DNA of 64,000 bases from Chloroflexota bacterium (GTDB lineage: Bacteria; Chloroflexota; Anaerolineae; Anaerolineales; Villigracilaceae), in NCBI GenBank assembly GCA_019873655.1, contig JAIOAU010000006.1, positions 1 to 64,000 on the forward strand. Reading direction: 5' to 3'. The notes beneath the pieces are model-generated. The model did not search any database and was not told where the DNA came from. It worked only from the letters and a program-made list of their open reading frames with translations. The translations under genes and the position numbers were made by a program. How positions within the stretch are numbered: position 1 is the first letter of the stretch; each line of letters starts with the position of its first letter. Shown here one piece after another: positions 7,872 through 15,862 of this stretch.

Positions 7872-7901
7872 AATATACTCCCGTCAGCGGGGAGGTGTCA
7901 A
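7872..7901 (-). promoter_or_regulatory. sigma-A promoter ahead of the ABC transporter leader
   Basis: A minus-strand TTGACA (7896-7901) and TATATT (7872-7877) are separated by 18 nt. The -35 box contains the stop codon of the MutS-like gene. Transcription would start near 7865 and meet the terminator at 7750-7718 before reaching the permease. Confidence 0.6.
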
Positions 7902-9388
7902 GGGGCGGACTCTTCCCCAAATACCTTCCGATACACATCCTCGCCGTGACTGGTGGGGAGAGGGTCGCCGGGGCGGAGTTTGAAATCGCGCTTGCGGTCG
8001 GCGCGCAAGAAGAGGGCGTTCGGCAGGGCGCGGGCGTGATACGTGCGCGCCAGTTCGTACTGGTGGGTGACGAAGAAGACTTTGACGCGCCGCTCGAGGA
8101 GCGCGTCCACTACCTGGCGGGCAATCTCGGCGCCTTCGCGCTCGTTGGTGGCGGCGAAGGACTCGTTGAACAGCATCAGCGCATGGGGGCGCAGATGGTC
8201 CACGAGGGCGCTCATGCGCTTCAATTCCTCGTCGAATTTGCCGCTCTTCATCGAGGCGTCCTCTTTGCGCCGGTAGTGAGTGAAGACGCCGCTGACCAGG
8301 TTGGCCGCAAACGCCTCGGCCGGGACGAAGAGGCCGCACTGCATCATCATCTGCGCCAGGCCGACGCTGCGCAGAAAAGTGGACTTGCCGCCCTGGTTGG
8401 CGCCGGTGATGATCACCAGGTCTTTGCCGTCGGCCTCGCCGTCGTTGCCGACCAGGCGCTTCTTCATCGTCAGCGCCAGGCAGACGTCGTACAGGCCGCG
8501 GAAGGCGTGCCGCCGCGTCTCGGCCGGCTGGGGGTCGGGGAAGGCGACCGGTTCGCCCAGGGCGGTTAGTTGTTCGTAGAGGTTCAGCGCGCCGAGGTAG
8601 AAGGCCAGTTCGCGCCGCAGGGCGTTCAGGAAACCGTCAATGTGGTCGGCGGACTGGGCGGCGGCGTTGGCGACCAGGTTGAGGCCGCGGTCGCGCAGTT
8701 CGCCCAGCGCCCGCGCCCCGTGGTCGTCGCGCGGGTGGAGGGTGTAGGAATAGACCGGCGATTTCCGCGAGAGGACGCGCTTCACCCACATCTGGTGCGA
8801 ACGCGGCTTGCGGAGGACGTAGTTCGTCCCCTCGTTGCCGCGCCCCAGTTCGGCGCTGACCAGCACGCCCTCGCGGAAGCGCAGTTGCCGCAGATGGGCC
8901 TCCACCTCGGCGAAGTAGGCTTCGTCCAGTTCCGCCTGAATCATGGCGAAGAAACGCCGGAAGCCTTCGGACTCGAAGCGAGCAGCGTGCTCATCGGCGA
9001 TTTGCCGCAGTTTGCGCAGCAGACCGACGAACATTTCCAACATTTCGACGGCGCTGCTCAGGATGCCTGCCGGGTGGCGCGAAAAGATCCCCAGCCAGCG
9101 GCGCTGTTTGTTCTGAATCGACTCGATCGGAATCTGGTAAAGGGCGCGCACTACCTCGGGGTTCTTCAGACAGTCTTGCAGGATGGCCTGCCGGTAGCGG
9201 ATGACGGCGGGATCGTCCAGGCTGCAGAGGACGGTCTGGCGCGCCGTCTCGAACAGGAACTTGTCGCCCTGCGCCATGGCCTCAAAGAGGGTGTTCAGTT
9301 CCAGGTCCTGAACGAGGTCGGCCTCGTGGGGCGGGAGCGGCGCCTGGGGGTCGAAATCGCGGTCGGGATGCATCAGGAAGACGTTCAT
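7898..9388 (-). CDS. MutS-like ATPase B (domain III/V only)
   Basis: A 496-residue protein with a helical lever/core region (about residues 20-310) and a C-terminal MutS-type ABC ATPase domain. Walker A is GANQGGKST (about 329-337). The Walker B segment reads ALMLFNESFAATN: the Asp before the catalytic Glu is Asn. A FFVTHQYEL H-loop follows. The N-terminal mismatch-binding and connector domains of true MutS are missing, and no Smr domain is present, so it is neither MutS1 nor MutS2. It overlaps the upstream MutS-like A gene by an ATGA and shares its fluoride riboswitch. The cellular role is unknown. Confidence 0.85.
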   Translation of the reverse strand: MNVFLMHPDRDFDPQAPLPPHEADLVQDLELNTLFEAMAQGDKFLFETARQTVLCSLDDPAVIRYRQAILQDCLKNPEVVRALYQIPIESIQNKQRRWLGIFSRHPAGILSSAVEMLEMFVGLLRKLRQIADEHAARFESEGFRRFFAMIQAELDEAYFAEVEAHLRQLRFREGVLVSAELGRGNEGTNYVLRKPRSHQMWVKRVLSRKSPVYSYTLHPRDDHGARALGELRDRGLNLVANAAAQSADHIDGFLNALRRELAFYLGALNLYEQLTALGEPVAFPDPQPAETRRHAFRGLYDVCLALTMKKRLVGNDGEADGKDLVIITGANQGGKSTFLRSVGLAQMMMQCGLFVPAEAFAANLVSGVFTHYRRKEDASMKSGKFDEELKRMSALVDHLRPHALMLFNESFAATNEREGAEIARQVVDALLERRVKVFFVTHQYELARTYHARALPNALFLRADRKRDFKLRPGDPLPTSHGEDVYRKVFGEESAP

Positions 9389-10911
9389 GGGCGGATGCGC
9401 TCCAGAATGTGGCGGTGGGTCAGGCGGTGTTTTTCGGCCAGCGAGAGGGCGTAGGCCAGCCCGTCGGCCGGACGGCGGACGATCTTGAAGGTGCGCTCGG
9501 CCGGGTTCTCGGGCGAGACGGTGCTGACCATGCTGACGGTCTTCTCGCTGAAGGAGGCCAGTTCGTCGAGGAAGGTCACCCAGACGCCCATGGCGTCCAG
9601 GTCCAGCAGGCGGGTCATGATCTCGCGGCTGAGGAACAGGGCGTCTTTGAGGGTGGTGGAGGAGAAAATCTCGTTCAGGATGACGATGCTGCGCGGCGTG
9701 GCCTGAGCCAGCAGGTCGCGGATGCGCACCAGGTCGTCCTGCAACTTGCCGCGCAGACTGCGGATGGTCTCCTCGCGCTCGAAGAGGGTGAAAATCCGGT
9801 CGAAGAGCGCCAGCCGCGCCTGACGCCCCGGCACGGGCAGACCGAGCGCGGCCAGGTAGTGCAACTGGGCGAACATCCGGGCGAAGGTGGTCTTGCCGCC
9901 CTGATTCGGGCCGGTGACCACGATGACGCGCTCCGCCCCGCGCAACTCGAAGTCGTTGAGGACGACCGGCGCTTCGCTCAAAGCCAGGCTGCCGGCCAGC
10001 GCCAGGTCGAAGACCTCGCGCCCGAAGATTTCACGGCTCTCGGTCACTTCCGGGAAGCAAAACGGCAGGTTCTTGTGGCTCAGGCTGGCCAGATGGTCGA
10101 GGTAGGCCACATAGAATTGCACCTCGCGGTCGAAGGCGCAGAGGGTCTCGTCCAGGAACGCCGGGTGGCGCTCGCAGAAGTTATCGAGGGCGGCGAACGG
10201 TTCGGGATACAGGCGGGCGACGAATTCCAGGATTTTCGCCTCGATGTGGTTCATGCCGGTTGCCGTGTAGAAGTCCACGCGGTAATCCTTGGCCGCTCCC
10301 TGCTTGAATTTGGCAAACGTCTTCTCGACCTCGAGGCTGTAATCCGTCTCGTCTTCGTATTTCTGGACACTGAAGCGCCCGATCTGGATGCGGATGCTGT
10401 AGCGGACGCCGGCCAGCCCGTCCTTGACCTGGCGCGCCTCGGCGGCAAGGGCCTCGAAGGCCGGGGAGCGGACGTAGTCCTGGAGGTAAGCGCGCAGGCT
10501 GCGGAAGCCGCGCGAGCGCAGGTCCGCCGTCTGGGCGGCCTCGGCCAGGCCGCGGACGGCTTCGCAGTAGGTCAGGGCGGCTTCGAGGAACCAGCCTTTG
10601 TAGTGGTACTCGAAGTCCAGTTTTTCGGAGAGCGCCAGATAGCGGCGCGTCGTCGCCATGCGCTCGGCGAAGGCTTTGACCTGCGCCAGCCAGGCCTCGT
10701 CCTGTAGATCGCGCCCGACTTCCTGGCGGTAGCGGATGGTCTCGGCGTCGGCCAGCGGCGTGTAGAAGAACGGCTTCAGGTTGTATTCTTCCTTTTTAGC
10801 CGTGACGGCGTCGATGACCTGATCGAGGTTCAGGTCGGTCAGGCAGGCGGGCGGTTCGGCCGTCTCTGGGGGGAGGATTTCTTTCTCGAATAAAATGCTG
10901 CGGAAGGTCAT
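9385..10911 (-). CDS. MutS-like ATPase A (domain III/V only)
   Basis: A 508-residue paralogue of the next gene. Walker A reads TGPNQGGKTTFARM, Walker B SIVILNEIFSSTT with Asn in place of Asp, and a TFLDEL segment follows. The N-terminal half is helical, as in MutS lever domains, and lacks the mismatch-recognition domain. The two genes probably form a heterodimer, as MutS-family ATPases act as dimers (inference). Its start lies 3 nt from the stop of the zinc-ribbon/HEAT gene. The whole unit is downstream of a fluoride riboswitch. Confidence 0.85.
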   Translation of the reverse strand: MTFRSILFEKEILPPETAEPPACLTDLNLDQVIDAVTAKKEEYNLKPFFYTPLADAETIRYRQEVGRDLQDEAWLAQVKAFAERMATTRRYLALSEKLDFEYHYKGWFLEAALTYCEAVRGLAEAAQTADLRSRGFRSLRAYLQDYVRSPAFEALAAEARQVKDGLAGVRYSIRIQIGRFSVQKYEDETDYSLEVEKTFAKFKQGAAKDYRVDFYTATGMNHIEAKILEFVARLYPEPFAALDNFCERHPAFLDETLCAFDREVQFYVAYLDHLASLSHKNLPFCFPEVTESREIFGREVFDLALAGSLALSEAPVVLNDFELRGAERVIVVTGPNQGGKTTFARMFAQLHYLAALGLPVPGRQARLALFDRIFTLFEREETIRSLRGKLQDDLVRIRDLLAQATPRSIVILNEIFSSTTLKDALFLSREIMTRLLDLDAMGVWVTFLDELASFSEKTVSMVSTVSPENPAERTFKIVRRPADGLAYALSLAEKHRLTHRHILERIRP

Positions 10912-10914
10912 CGG

Positions 10915-11418
10915 TCACCTGGTCTCTTGAATGGCTTGCAGCGCTCGGGCGGCGGCCCCGGCCACGCTGCCGAGCGGATCGCGGCTGGCCCGCGTCAGGG
11001 CGGGGACGACGGCCTCGCCGCCGATCCGTCCGAGCGCCTCGGCGGCGGCGACGCGAGCGACGAAGGGCTTGCGGTCGTCCTCCAGCAGCCGGGTCAGGGC
11101 CGGGATGGCCCGCGGGTCGCGCAGCCAGCCGAGGCCGCGCGCTCCCAGCACGAGCGGATAGGGGTCGCGGTCGCTTTCGATGAGCAGGATGAGCGGGACG
11201 ACGGCGCGCGGCTCGCGTAGCCACTTCGTCAGCACGTCCACGGCCATGCCGGCGCGGCTGGTCTCGGTGGAGAGGACGGTTTGCAGCAGCCGCTCGACGT
11301 AATCCCGCGGCGAATCGTCGCAGGGCGCGCCGCAGACCGGGCAGGGCGTCCCGGCCGGGGCGGGGGCGCGGCAGGAGGGGCAAAAGCCCAGCGCAGGGGT
11401 CGAAGAAGAGAACATCAT
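10915..11418 (-). CDS. zinc-ribbon and HEAT-repeat protein
   Basis: A 167-residue protein. C13/C16 and C26/C29 form a zinc ribbon at the N-terminus. Residues 70-167 hold about three HEAT/PBS-lyase-type helical repeats, such as DPRAIPALTRLLED and AAEALGRIGGEAVVPAL. This is a scaffold-type fold without an enzyme signature. It is the first gene behind the fluoride riboswitch; the ATG at 11418 follows the terminator's U-run by a few nucleotides, and a second ATG follows immediately. An adaptor for the two MutS-like ATPases is a reasonable guess. Confidence 0.8.
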   Translation of the reverse strand: MMFSSSTPALGFCPSCRAPAPAGTPCPVCGAPCDDSPRDYVERLLQTVLSTETSRAGMAVDVLTKWLREPRAVVPLILLIESDRDPYPLVLGARGLGWLRDPRAIPALTRLLEDDRKPFVARVAAAEALGRIGGEAVVPALTRASRDPLGSVAGAAARALQAIQETR

Positions 11419-11428
11419 CGAAACGAAA

Positions 11429-11459
11429 AGCCTCTACTGAAGCAGATTCAGTAGAGGCT
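11429..11459 (-). terminator. riboswitch expression-platform terminator
   Basis: A perfect 13-bp stem (AGCCTCTACTGAA with TTCAGTAGAGGCT, 5-nt loop) is followed on the minus strand by TTTTCGTTT, directly before the ATG of the zinc-ribbon/HEAT gene. Its 5' arm is the 3' strand of the fluoride aptamer, so folding of aptamer and terminator are mutually exclusive. Confidence 0.88.
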
Positions 11460-11505
11460 ATCAGTCTTGCAGACGGTTGCGGCGAGCCTCATCGCCGGTG
11501 CACGA
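11447..11505 (-). promoter_or_regulatory. fluoride riboswitch aptamer (crcB motif)
   Basis: The minus strand reads GGCGATGAGGCTCGCC, GCAACC, the small hairpin GTCTGCAAGAC, then TGATAGCCTCTACTG. These are the conserved blocks of the fluoride riboswitch in order (GGCGAUG-GG-, the AACC joint, a variable hairpin, CUGAU-GCCUCUAC) and they closely match, from memory, the crystallised Thermotoga petrophila aptamer. Fluoride binding would sequester GCCTCTAC and prevent the terminator at 11429-11459. An extended -10 (TGGTACAAT, box at 11511-11516) lies upstream. Confidence 0.92.
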
Positions 11506-11571
11506 GTCAGATTGTACCACAGAGAATATTGAGATGGAGCATCGAGGGCCGGGTTTCTAATATTGCTCTTA

Positions 11572-11600
11572 TTGACGCGCTTGCGGGGGAATGGTATGAT
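11572..11600 (+). promoter_or_regulatory. sigma-A promoter of the hrcA-dnaK operon
   Basis: TTGACG (11572-11577) and TATGAT (11595-11600) are separated by 17 nt. The CIRCE operator begins 14 nt after the -10 box, as is normal for HrcA-controlled promoters. Confidence 0.9.
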
Positions 11601-11613
11601 TATTCTTGCGATT

Positions 11614-11640
11614 TTAGCACTCTCGGTTCGAGAGTGCTAA
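11614..11640. promoter_or_regulatory. CIRCE operator
   Basis: A perfect TTAGCACTC-N9-GAGTGCTAA inverted repeat, the binding site of HrcA, lies between the promoter and the first gene of the operon. Confidence 0.97.
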
Positions 11641-11661
11641 AATGGAAGCAAGTAAGGTAAA

Positions 11662-11750
11662 GCATCGAATTTCGCGACCTTTTTCGTAAAACTCGTGTCA
11701 TTCGATGCGGAAAAGCAGCAACGCGCCAGCCGCGGCGAAAGTTGGAATCA
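11662..11750 (+). repeat. GCATCGAAT palindromic repeat, copy A
   Basis: Core 11662-11708 has ends GCATCGAAT and ATTCGATGC with inner TTCGCGA and TTTTCGTAAAACTCG. A 40-nt tail (AAAAGCAGC-ACGCGCCAGCC) continues into the 5' end of the hrcA reading frame. It closely matches copy B at 59946-60042 and, for the core, copy C at 37307-37362 on the other strand. Confidence 0.85.
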
Positions 11751-11758
11751 CTTCGATG

Positions 11759-12805
11759 CCTGAACTGACCGAACGCCAGCGTCTGATTCTTGCCCTGATC
11801 GTGCGGGACTATACCGAGACGGCCCAGCCGGTCGGTTCGGCGCGCCTGGCCGAACGCTATCGCTTGGATTTCTCGCCGGCCACCATCCGCAACGAGATGG
11901 CCGCCCTGACCGAGATGGGCTACCTGCGCCAGCCGCACACCTCGGCCGGACGCGTCCCGACCGAGGAGGGCTACCGTTATTTCGTCACCCACGTGGTGTA
12001 TCACGCCGACCTGCCCGATTCGGCCCGGCATACCATCTCGCACCAGTTCTACCAGGCGCGTCAGGACGTGGAACAGTGGATGCCGCTGGCGGCTTCCATC
12101 CTGGCCCGCCAGTCGCGCGCCGCTTCGCTGGTCACCGCTCCGCATGCCGAGCGCGCCCGCTACAAGCATCTCGAACTCATCTCCACGCAGGGGCGTCAGG
12201 TGCTGATGGTCCTCGTCCTGGTAGGAGGCGAGGTCAGCCAGCAGATTTTGACCCTGGCCGAGCCGGTCTCGCAGGAACGGTTGAGCGCCGTCGCCCTGCG
12301 CCTCAATCAACTGTGCGTCTCCAAAACGACCGAGGAGATTGCCGCCCTGCCGACGCGCAGCGACGCCCTCGAGAAGGACATCCTGACCCTCGTCCTGCAA
12401 GACATGAGCCGCGGTGAACAGCGCGTCTCCGGCGAGATTTACCTGGACGGGCTGACCAACGTCCTCTCCGAGCCGGAGTTCCTCGAGTCCGACGAGGCCC
12501 GCCGGGCGGTGCGCCTGTTCGAGGAGCGTTCGCTCCTGCAGGACTTGCTGGCGCGCACGATGAGCAACGCCGACGTGGGCGGCGTGCAAGTCCTGATCGG
12601 CGGCGAGGGCAAGTGGGAAGAACTGAAACAGTGTTCGGTCGTCCTGGCGCGCTACGGCATCCCCGGCCATGCCACCGGCATGCTGGGCGTCTTTGGGCCG
12701 ATGCGCATGTCCTACACCCGCACCATTCCGACCGTCCGCTTCATGGCCGACTTGTTGAGCGGATTGGTATCCGAAATTATCGAGGGAGAAGAAAATGAGC
12801 AGTAA
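11759..12805 (+). CDS. hrcA: heat-inducible transcription repressor HrcA
   Basis: A 348-residue repressor of the heat-shock operon that binds the CIRCE upstream of itself. The N-terminal winged helix reads LTERQRLILALIVRDY and RLDFSPATIRNEMAALTEMG; the GAF-like dimerisation core follows, ending with VIGGEG and GMLGVFGPMRMSYTRTIP, which are strongly conserved in HrcA. An in-frame ATG at 11705 lies inside a dispersed repeat, so I take 11759 (MPELTERQ), where homology begins. The stop overlaps grpE by 11 nt. It requires GroEL for activity in studied species. Confidence 0.95.
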   Translation, partial: PELTERQRLILALIVRDYTETAQPVGSARLAERYRLDFSPATIRNEMAALTEMGYLRQPHTSAGRVPTEEGYRYFVTHVVYHADLPDSARHTISHQFYQARQDVEQWMPLAASILARQSRAASLVTAPHAERARYKHLELISTQGRQVLMVLVLVGGEVSQQILTLAEPVSQERLSAVALRLNQLCVSKTTEEIAALPTRSDALEKDILTLVLQDMSRGEQRVSGEIYLDGLTNVLSEPEFLESDEARRAVRLFEERSLLQDLLARTMSNADVGGVQVLIGGEGKWEELKQCSVVLARYGIPGHATGMLGVFGPMRMSYTRTIPTVRFMADLLSGLVSEIIEGEENEQ

Positions 12806-13379
12806 AAAGACCCGTCGCATGGAAGACGGCGCCGAGCAAGCGGCAGAAGCGGCCTCTTCGTCCGAGGCCGTTTCTCTGCCCGGCGCCGAAGAATTGCAAA
12901 AGCAAGTGGAAGAACTCCAGGCCCGCCTGGCCGATTTGGAGAAGCAACTGGCCGAGGCGCAGACCCAGGCCGCCGAGTACAAAGACGGCTGGCAGCGCGC
13001 CCTGGCCGATTTCCAGAACTACAAGCGCCGCGTCGACGCCGAAAAGGGCGAAGCCTATCGCATCGCCGTCGGCGACATCGTCAAGCGTTACCTGCCCATC
13101 CTGGACGACCTGGAACGCGCCCTGGCGACCCGTCCCGCCGACCTGGCCTGGGCCGAGGGCATCGAGTTGATTCACCGCAAGTGGCAGACCTTGCTGGAAG
13201 GCGAGGGCGTGACCCGCATTCCCGCCGAAGGCCAGCCCTTCGACCCCAACATCCACGAAGCGGTCGGACAGGAGGCGGTCGAGGGCGTCGCCAGCGGCAC
13301 GGTCATCGAGGTCGTCCGGCAGGGCTATCTGCTCGGCGAGCGCGTCCTGCGCCCGGCGATGGTCAGAGTATCCCAGTGA
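12795..13379 (+). CDS. grpE: nucleotide exchange factor GrpE
   Basis: A 194-residue DnaK co-chaperone. Residues about 30-75 form the long coiled coil (LQKQVEELQARLADLEKQLA), followed by the core FQNYKRRVDAEK and the C-terminal beta domain with GQPFDPNIHEAVG and GYLLGERVLRPAMVRVS. The ATG has GGGAGAAG upstream and overlaps the end of hrcA, implying coupled translation. Length is normal. Confidence 0.97.
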   Translation: MSSKKTRRMEDGAEQAAEAASSSEAVSLPGAEELQKQVEELQARLADLEKQLAEAQTQAAEYKDGWQRALADFQNYKRRVDAEKGEAYRIAVGDIVKRYLPILDDLERALATRPADLAWAEGIELIHRKWQTLLEGEGVTRIPAEGQPFDPNIHEAVGQEAVEGVASGTVIEVVRQGYLLGERVLRPAMVRVSQ

Positions 13380-13420
13380 TCCCGTGTCACGTGCTTCTGT
13401 CTTAGGCGCCACCCTGCAAC

Positions 13421-13451
13421 GTGACACCGGAACACTTGACACCGAAACACT
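13421..13451. repeat. GACACCGAAACACT short tandem repeat, copy 1
   Basis: Two near-identical 15-nt units (GTGACACCGGAACAC and TTGACACCGAAACAC) fill the grpE-dnaK spacer. The same unit occurs at 26251-26281 before recR. Confidence 0.7.
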
Positions 13452-13466
13452 GATTCAGGAGAGAAC

Positions 13467-15356
13467 ATGGCAAAAATCATCGGCATCGATCTCGGCACCA
13501 CCAACTCGGTCTGCGCGGTCATGATCGGCAACGAACCGGTCGTCATCCCATCGGCGGAGGGGGAGCGGCTGGTGCCCTCGGTGGTCGCCGTCAACAAGAA
13601 CCAGGAACGGCTGGTCGGGCGCGTCGCCCGCAACCAGGCGATCGTCAATTCGCAGAACACGATTTTCTCGATCAAGCGCTTCATGGGGCGCAAGTACGAG
13701 GACCCCGAAGTCCAGCGCACCTTGCCGCGCATTCCCTACACCGTCCTGCCGGCCGAGAACGGCGACGTGCGCGTCCGCATGGGCGACAAGGAATACTCCC
13801 CGCCGGAAATCTCGGCCATGATTCTGGCCAAGATCAAGCGCGACGCCGAGGCCTACCTAGGCGAGCCGGTCACCCAGGCGGTTATCACTGTCCCGGCCTA
13901 TTTCAACGACGCCCAGCGCAACGCCACCAAGGACGCCGGCAAGATCGCCGGCCTGGAGGTGCTGCGCATCATCAACGAGCCGACCGCCTCCTCCCTGGCC
14001 TACGGCCTGGACAAGAAGACCAACGAAATCATTGCCGTCTACGACCTGGGCGGCGGCACGTTCGATATTTCCATCCTTGACGTCGGCGAGGGCGTCTTCC
14101 AGGTGCGCGCCACCAGCGGCGACACCTTCCTGGGCGGCGACGACTTCGACCTGCGCATCATGGACTACCTCATCCAGGAGTTCCAGAAGGAGACCGGCAT
14201 CGACCTGCGGGCCGATAAGCCGGCCTTGCAGCGCCTGCGCGAGGCCGCCGAAAAGGCCAAGATCGAACTCTCCAGCATGCTGCAGACCGAGGTCAACCTG
14301 CCCTACCTGACCGCCGACGCCTCCGGCCCCAAGCACCTCGTCACCACCCTGACGCGCGCCAAACTCGAGGCGCTGACCGCCGACCTGGTCGAGCGCACCA
14401 TCGCGCCCGTCCGCCAGGCCCTGGCCGACGCCGGCCTGAAACCCTCGGACGTGAACGAGGTGGTGCTGGTCGGCGGCATGACCCGCATGCCCGCCGTCCA
14501 GGAGGCCGTCCGGCGTTTCTTCGGCAAGGAGCCGCACAAGGGCGTCAACCCCGACGAGGTGGTCGCCGTGGGAGCGGCCATCCAGGCGGGTGTGCTGGGC
14601 GGCGAGGTCAAAGACATCCTCCTGCTCGACGTCACGCCCCTCACCCTTTCGGTCGAGACCCTGGGCGGGGTGGCCACGCCGCTCATCGAGCGCAACACGA
14701 CCATCCCTACCCGCCGCAGTCAAATCTTCTCGACCGCCTCCGACAACCAGACCCAGGTGGAGATTCACGTCCTGCAGGGCGAGCGTCCGCTGGCGGTGGA
14801 CAACAAATCGCTCGGCAAGTTCATCCTGGACGGCATTCCGCCGGCCCCGCGCGGCATCCCGCAGATCGAGGTCACCTTCGACATCGACGCCAACGGCATC
14901 CTCAAAGTGACCGCTCAGGACAAGGCCACCGGCCGCAGCCAGCACATCACCATCACGGCTTCCTCCGGCCTCTCGAAAGAGGAGGTCGAGCGCATGCGCC
15001 AGGAGGCCGAGGCGCATGCCGCCGAAGACCGGCGGCGGCGCGATTTGATTGACGCCCGCAACAACGCCGATAGCGCCGTCTATGCCGCCGAGAAGGCGCT
15101 GGCCGAGTTCGGCGGCCAGATTCCCGAGGCGGTGCGCGCCGCCGTGCAGACGGCGATCGAGGAGGTCCGTAAGGCGCGCGACGGCGAGGACGCGGCCGCC
15201 ATCCGGCAGGCGGTCGAGGGCCTCAGCCGCGCCGTCCAGCAGATCGGGGCGGCGGTCTATCAGCAGGAGCAGGCGCGGGAGGGGCAAGCCGCGCCGGGGT
15301 CCGATTCGCCGGGCGAGGCCGATTCCTCTGCGGGCGAGGAGGCGGGCGGACAATGA
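13467..15356 (+). CDS. dnaK: Hsp70 chaperone DnaK (heat-shock operon copy)
   Basis: A 629-residue Hsp70. The N-terminal ATPase begins [13 protein letters not shown], with [14 protein letters not shown] as phosphate 2 motif and [14 protein letters not shown] as the adenosine motif; the substrate-binding domain starts about residue 380 with [14 protein letters not shown]. The C-terminal tail is Glu/Gly-rich and lacks the EEVD of eukaryotic forms, as expected. RBS AGGAGA precedes the ATG. It overlaps the next membrane protein gene by ATGA. A second dnaK occurs at 57.8 kb. Confidence 0.98.
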   Translation: MAKIIGIDLGTTNSVCAVMIGNEPVVIPSAEGERLVPSVVAVNKNQERLVGRVARNQAIVNSQNTIFSIKRFMGRKYEDPEVQRTLPRIPYTVLPAENGDVRVRMGDKEYSPPEISAMILAKIKRDAEAYLGEPVTQAVITVPAYFNDAQRNATKDAGKIAGLEVLRIINEPTASSLAYGLDKKTNEIIAVYDLGGGTFDISILDVGEGVFQVRATSGDTFLGGDDFDLRIMDYLIQEFQKETGIDLRADKPALQRLREAAEKAKIELSSMLQTEVNLPYLTADASGPKHLVTTLTRAKLEALTADLVERTIAPVRQALADAGLKPSDVNEVVLVGGMTRMPAVQEAVRRFFGKEPHKGVNPDEVVAVGAAIQAGVLGGEVKDILLLDVTPLTLSVETLGGVATPLIERNTTIPTRRSQIFSTASDNQTQVEIHVLQGERPLAVDNKSLGKFILDGIPPAPRGIPQIEVTFDIDANGILKVTAQDKATGRSQHITITASSGLSKEEVERMRQEAEAHAAEDRRRRDLIDARNNADSAVYAAEKALAEFGGQIPEAVRAAVQTAIEEVRKARDGEDAAAIRQAVEGLSRAVQQIGAAVYQQEQAREGQAAPGSDSPGEADSSAGEEAGGQ

Positions 15357-15841
15357 GAATCGAATATCACGGCAAGATTACGGTCGCCGACGTGCGCCGC
15401 GCCATCTTTCTGAATTACGCCCCGGTTATGCTCTGGTTGAACGGATTCCTGCTGGCGGGGTTCGTCCTGGCGGTCGTTTATTTTACCTTCACCGGCCGGA
15501 TGCCGCCTTCTTATCTGCCCCTCCTGTTGCTCGTGTTGATCGTCCTGGCCGCGCCCTACTATCAGCCGTTCCTGAGCGCCCGCTCGGCCGAGAAGCCGGG
15601 CAGCCTCTACCGTCATCCCATCCGCGGCGTCATTGATGAAAACGGCATCACCACCGACAACGGCGAGACGCACATCGAAACGCCCTGGGATTCGTACACC
15701 CATTATAAACAGGCCAAAGAGATGCTCATGCTGTACAAGGGCAGGTACTGCGTCAACATCTTTACGCCGTCGCTGTTCGCCGACCGCCAGACCTGGGAGA
15801 GTTTCCTGGCGGCGGTGCGCGAGCGCCTGCCCGCCGGCTGA
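15353..15841 (+). CDS. YcxB-like two-TM membrane protein
   Basis: A 162-residue protein with two membrane helices (about residues 28-50 and 57-75) and a C-terminal soluble domain ([18 protein letters not shown]...[19 protein letters not shown]), the YcxB-like architecture. It is embedded between dnaK and dnaJ with a 4-nt ATGA overlap, so it is co-expressed with the chaperones. Function unknown; a membrane stress link is only suggested by position. Confidence 0.7.
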   Translation: MRIEYHGKITVADVRRAIFLNYAPVMLWLNGFLLAGFVLAVVYFTFTGRMPPSYLPLLLLVLIVLAAPYYQPFLSARSAEKPGSLYRHPIRGVIDENGITTDNGETHIETPWDSYTHYKQAKEMLMLYKGRYCVNIFTPSLFADRQTWESFLAAVRERLPAG

Positions 15842-15862
15842 GACCAGCCGCAGAGATAGCCT

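Noticed and set aside
13857-15353. Long antisense ORF over dnaK, and a similar one at 57834-59798 over the second dnaK
   Set aside because: Antisense shadows with Asp/Gly/Val/Gln-rich sequence; such ORFs are common opposite hsp70 genes.
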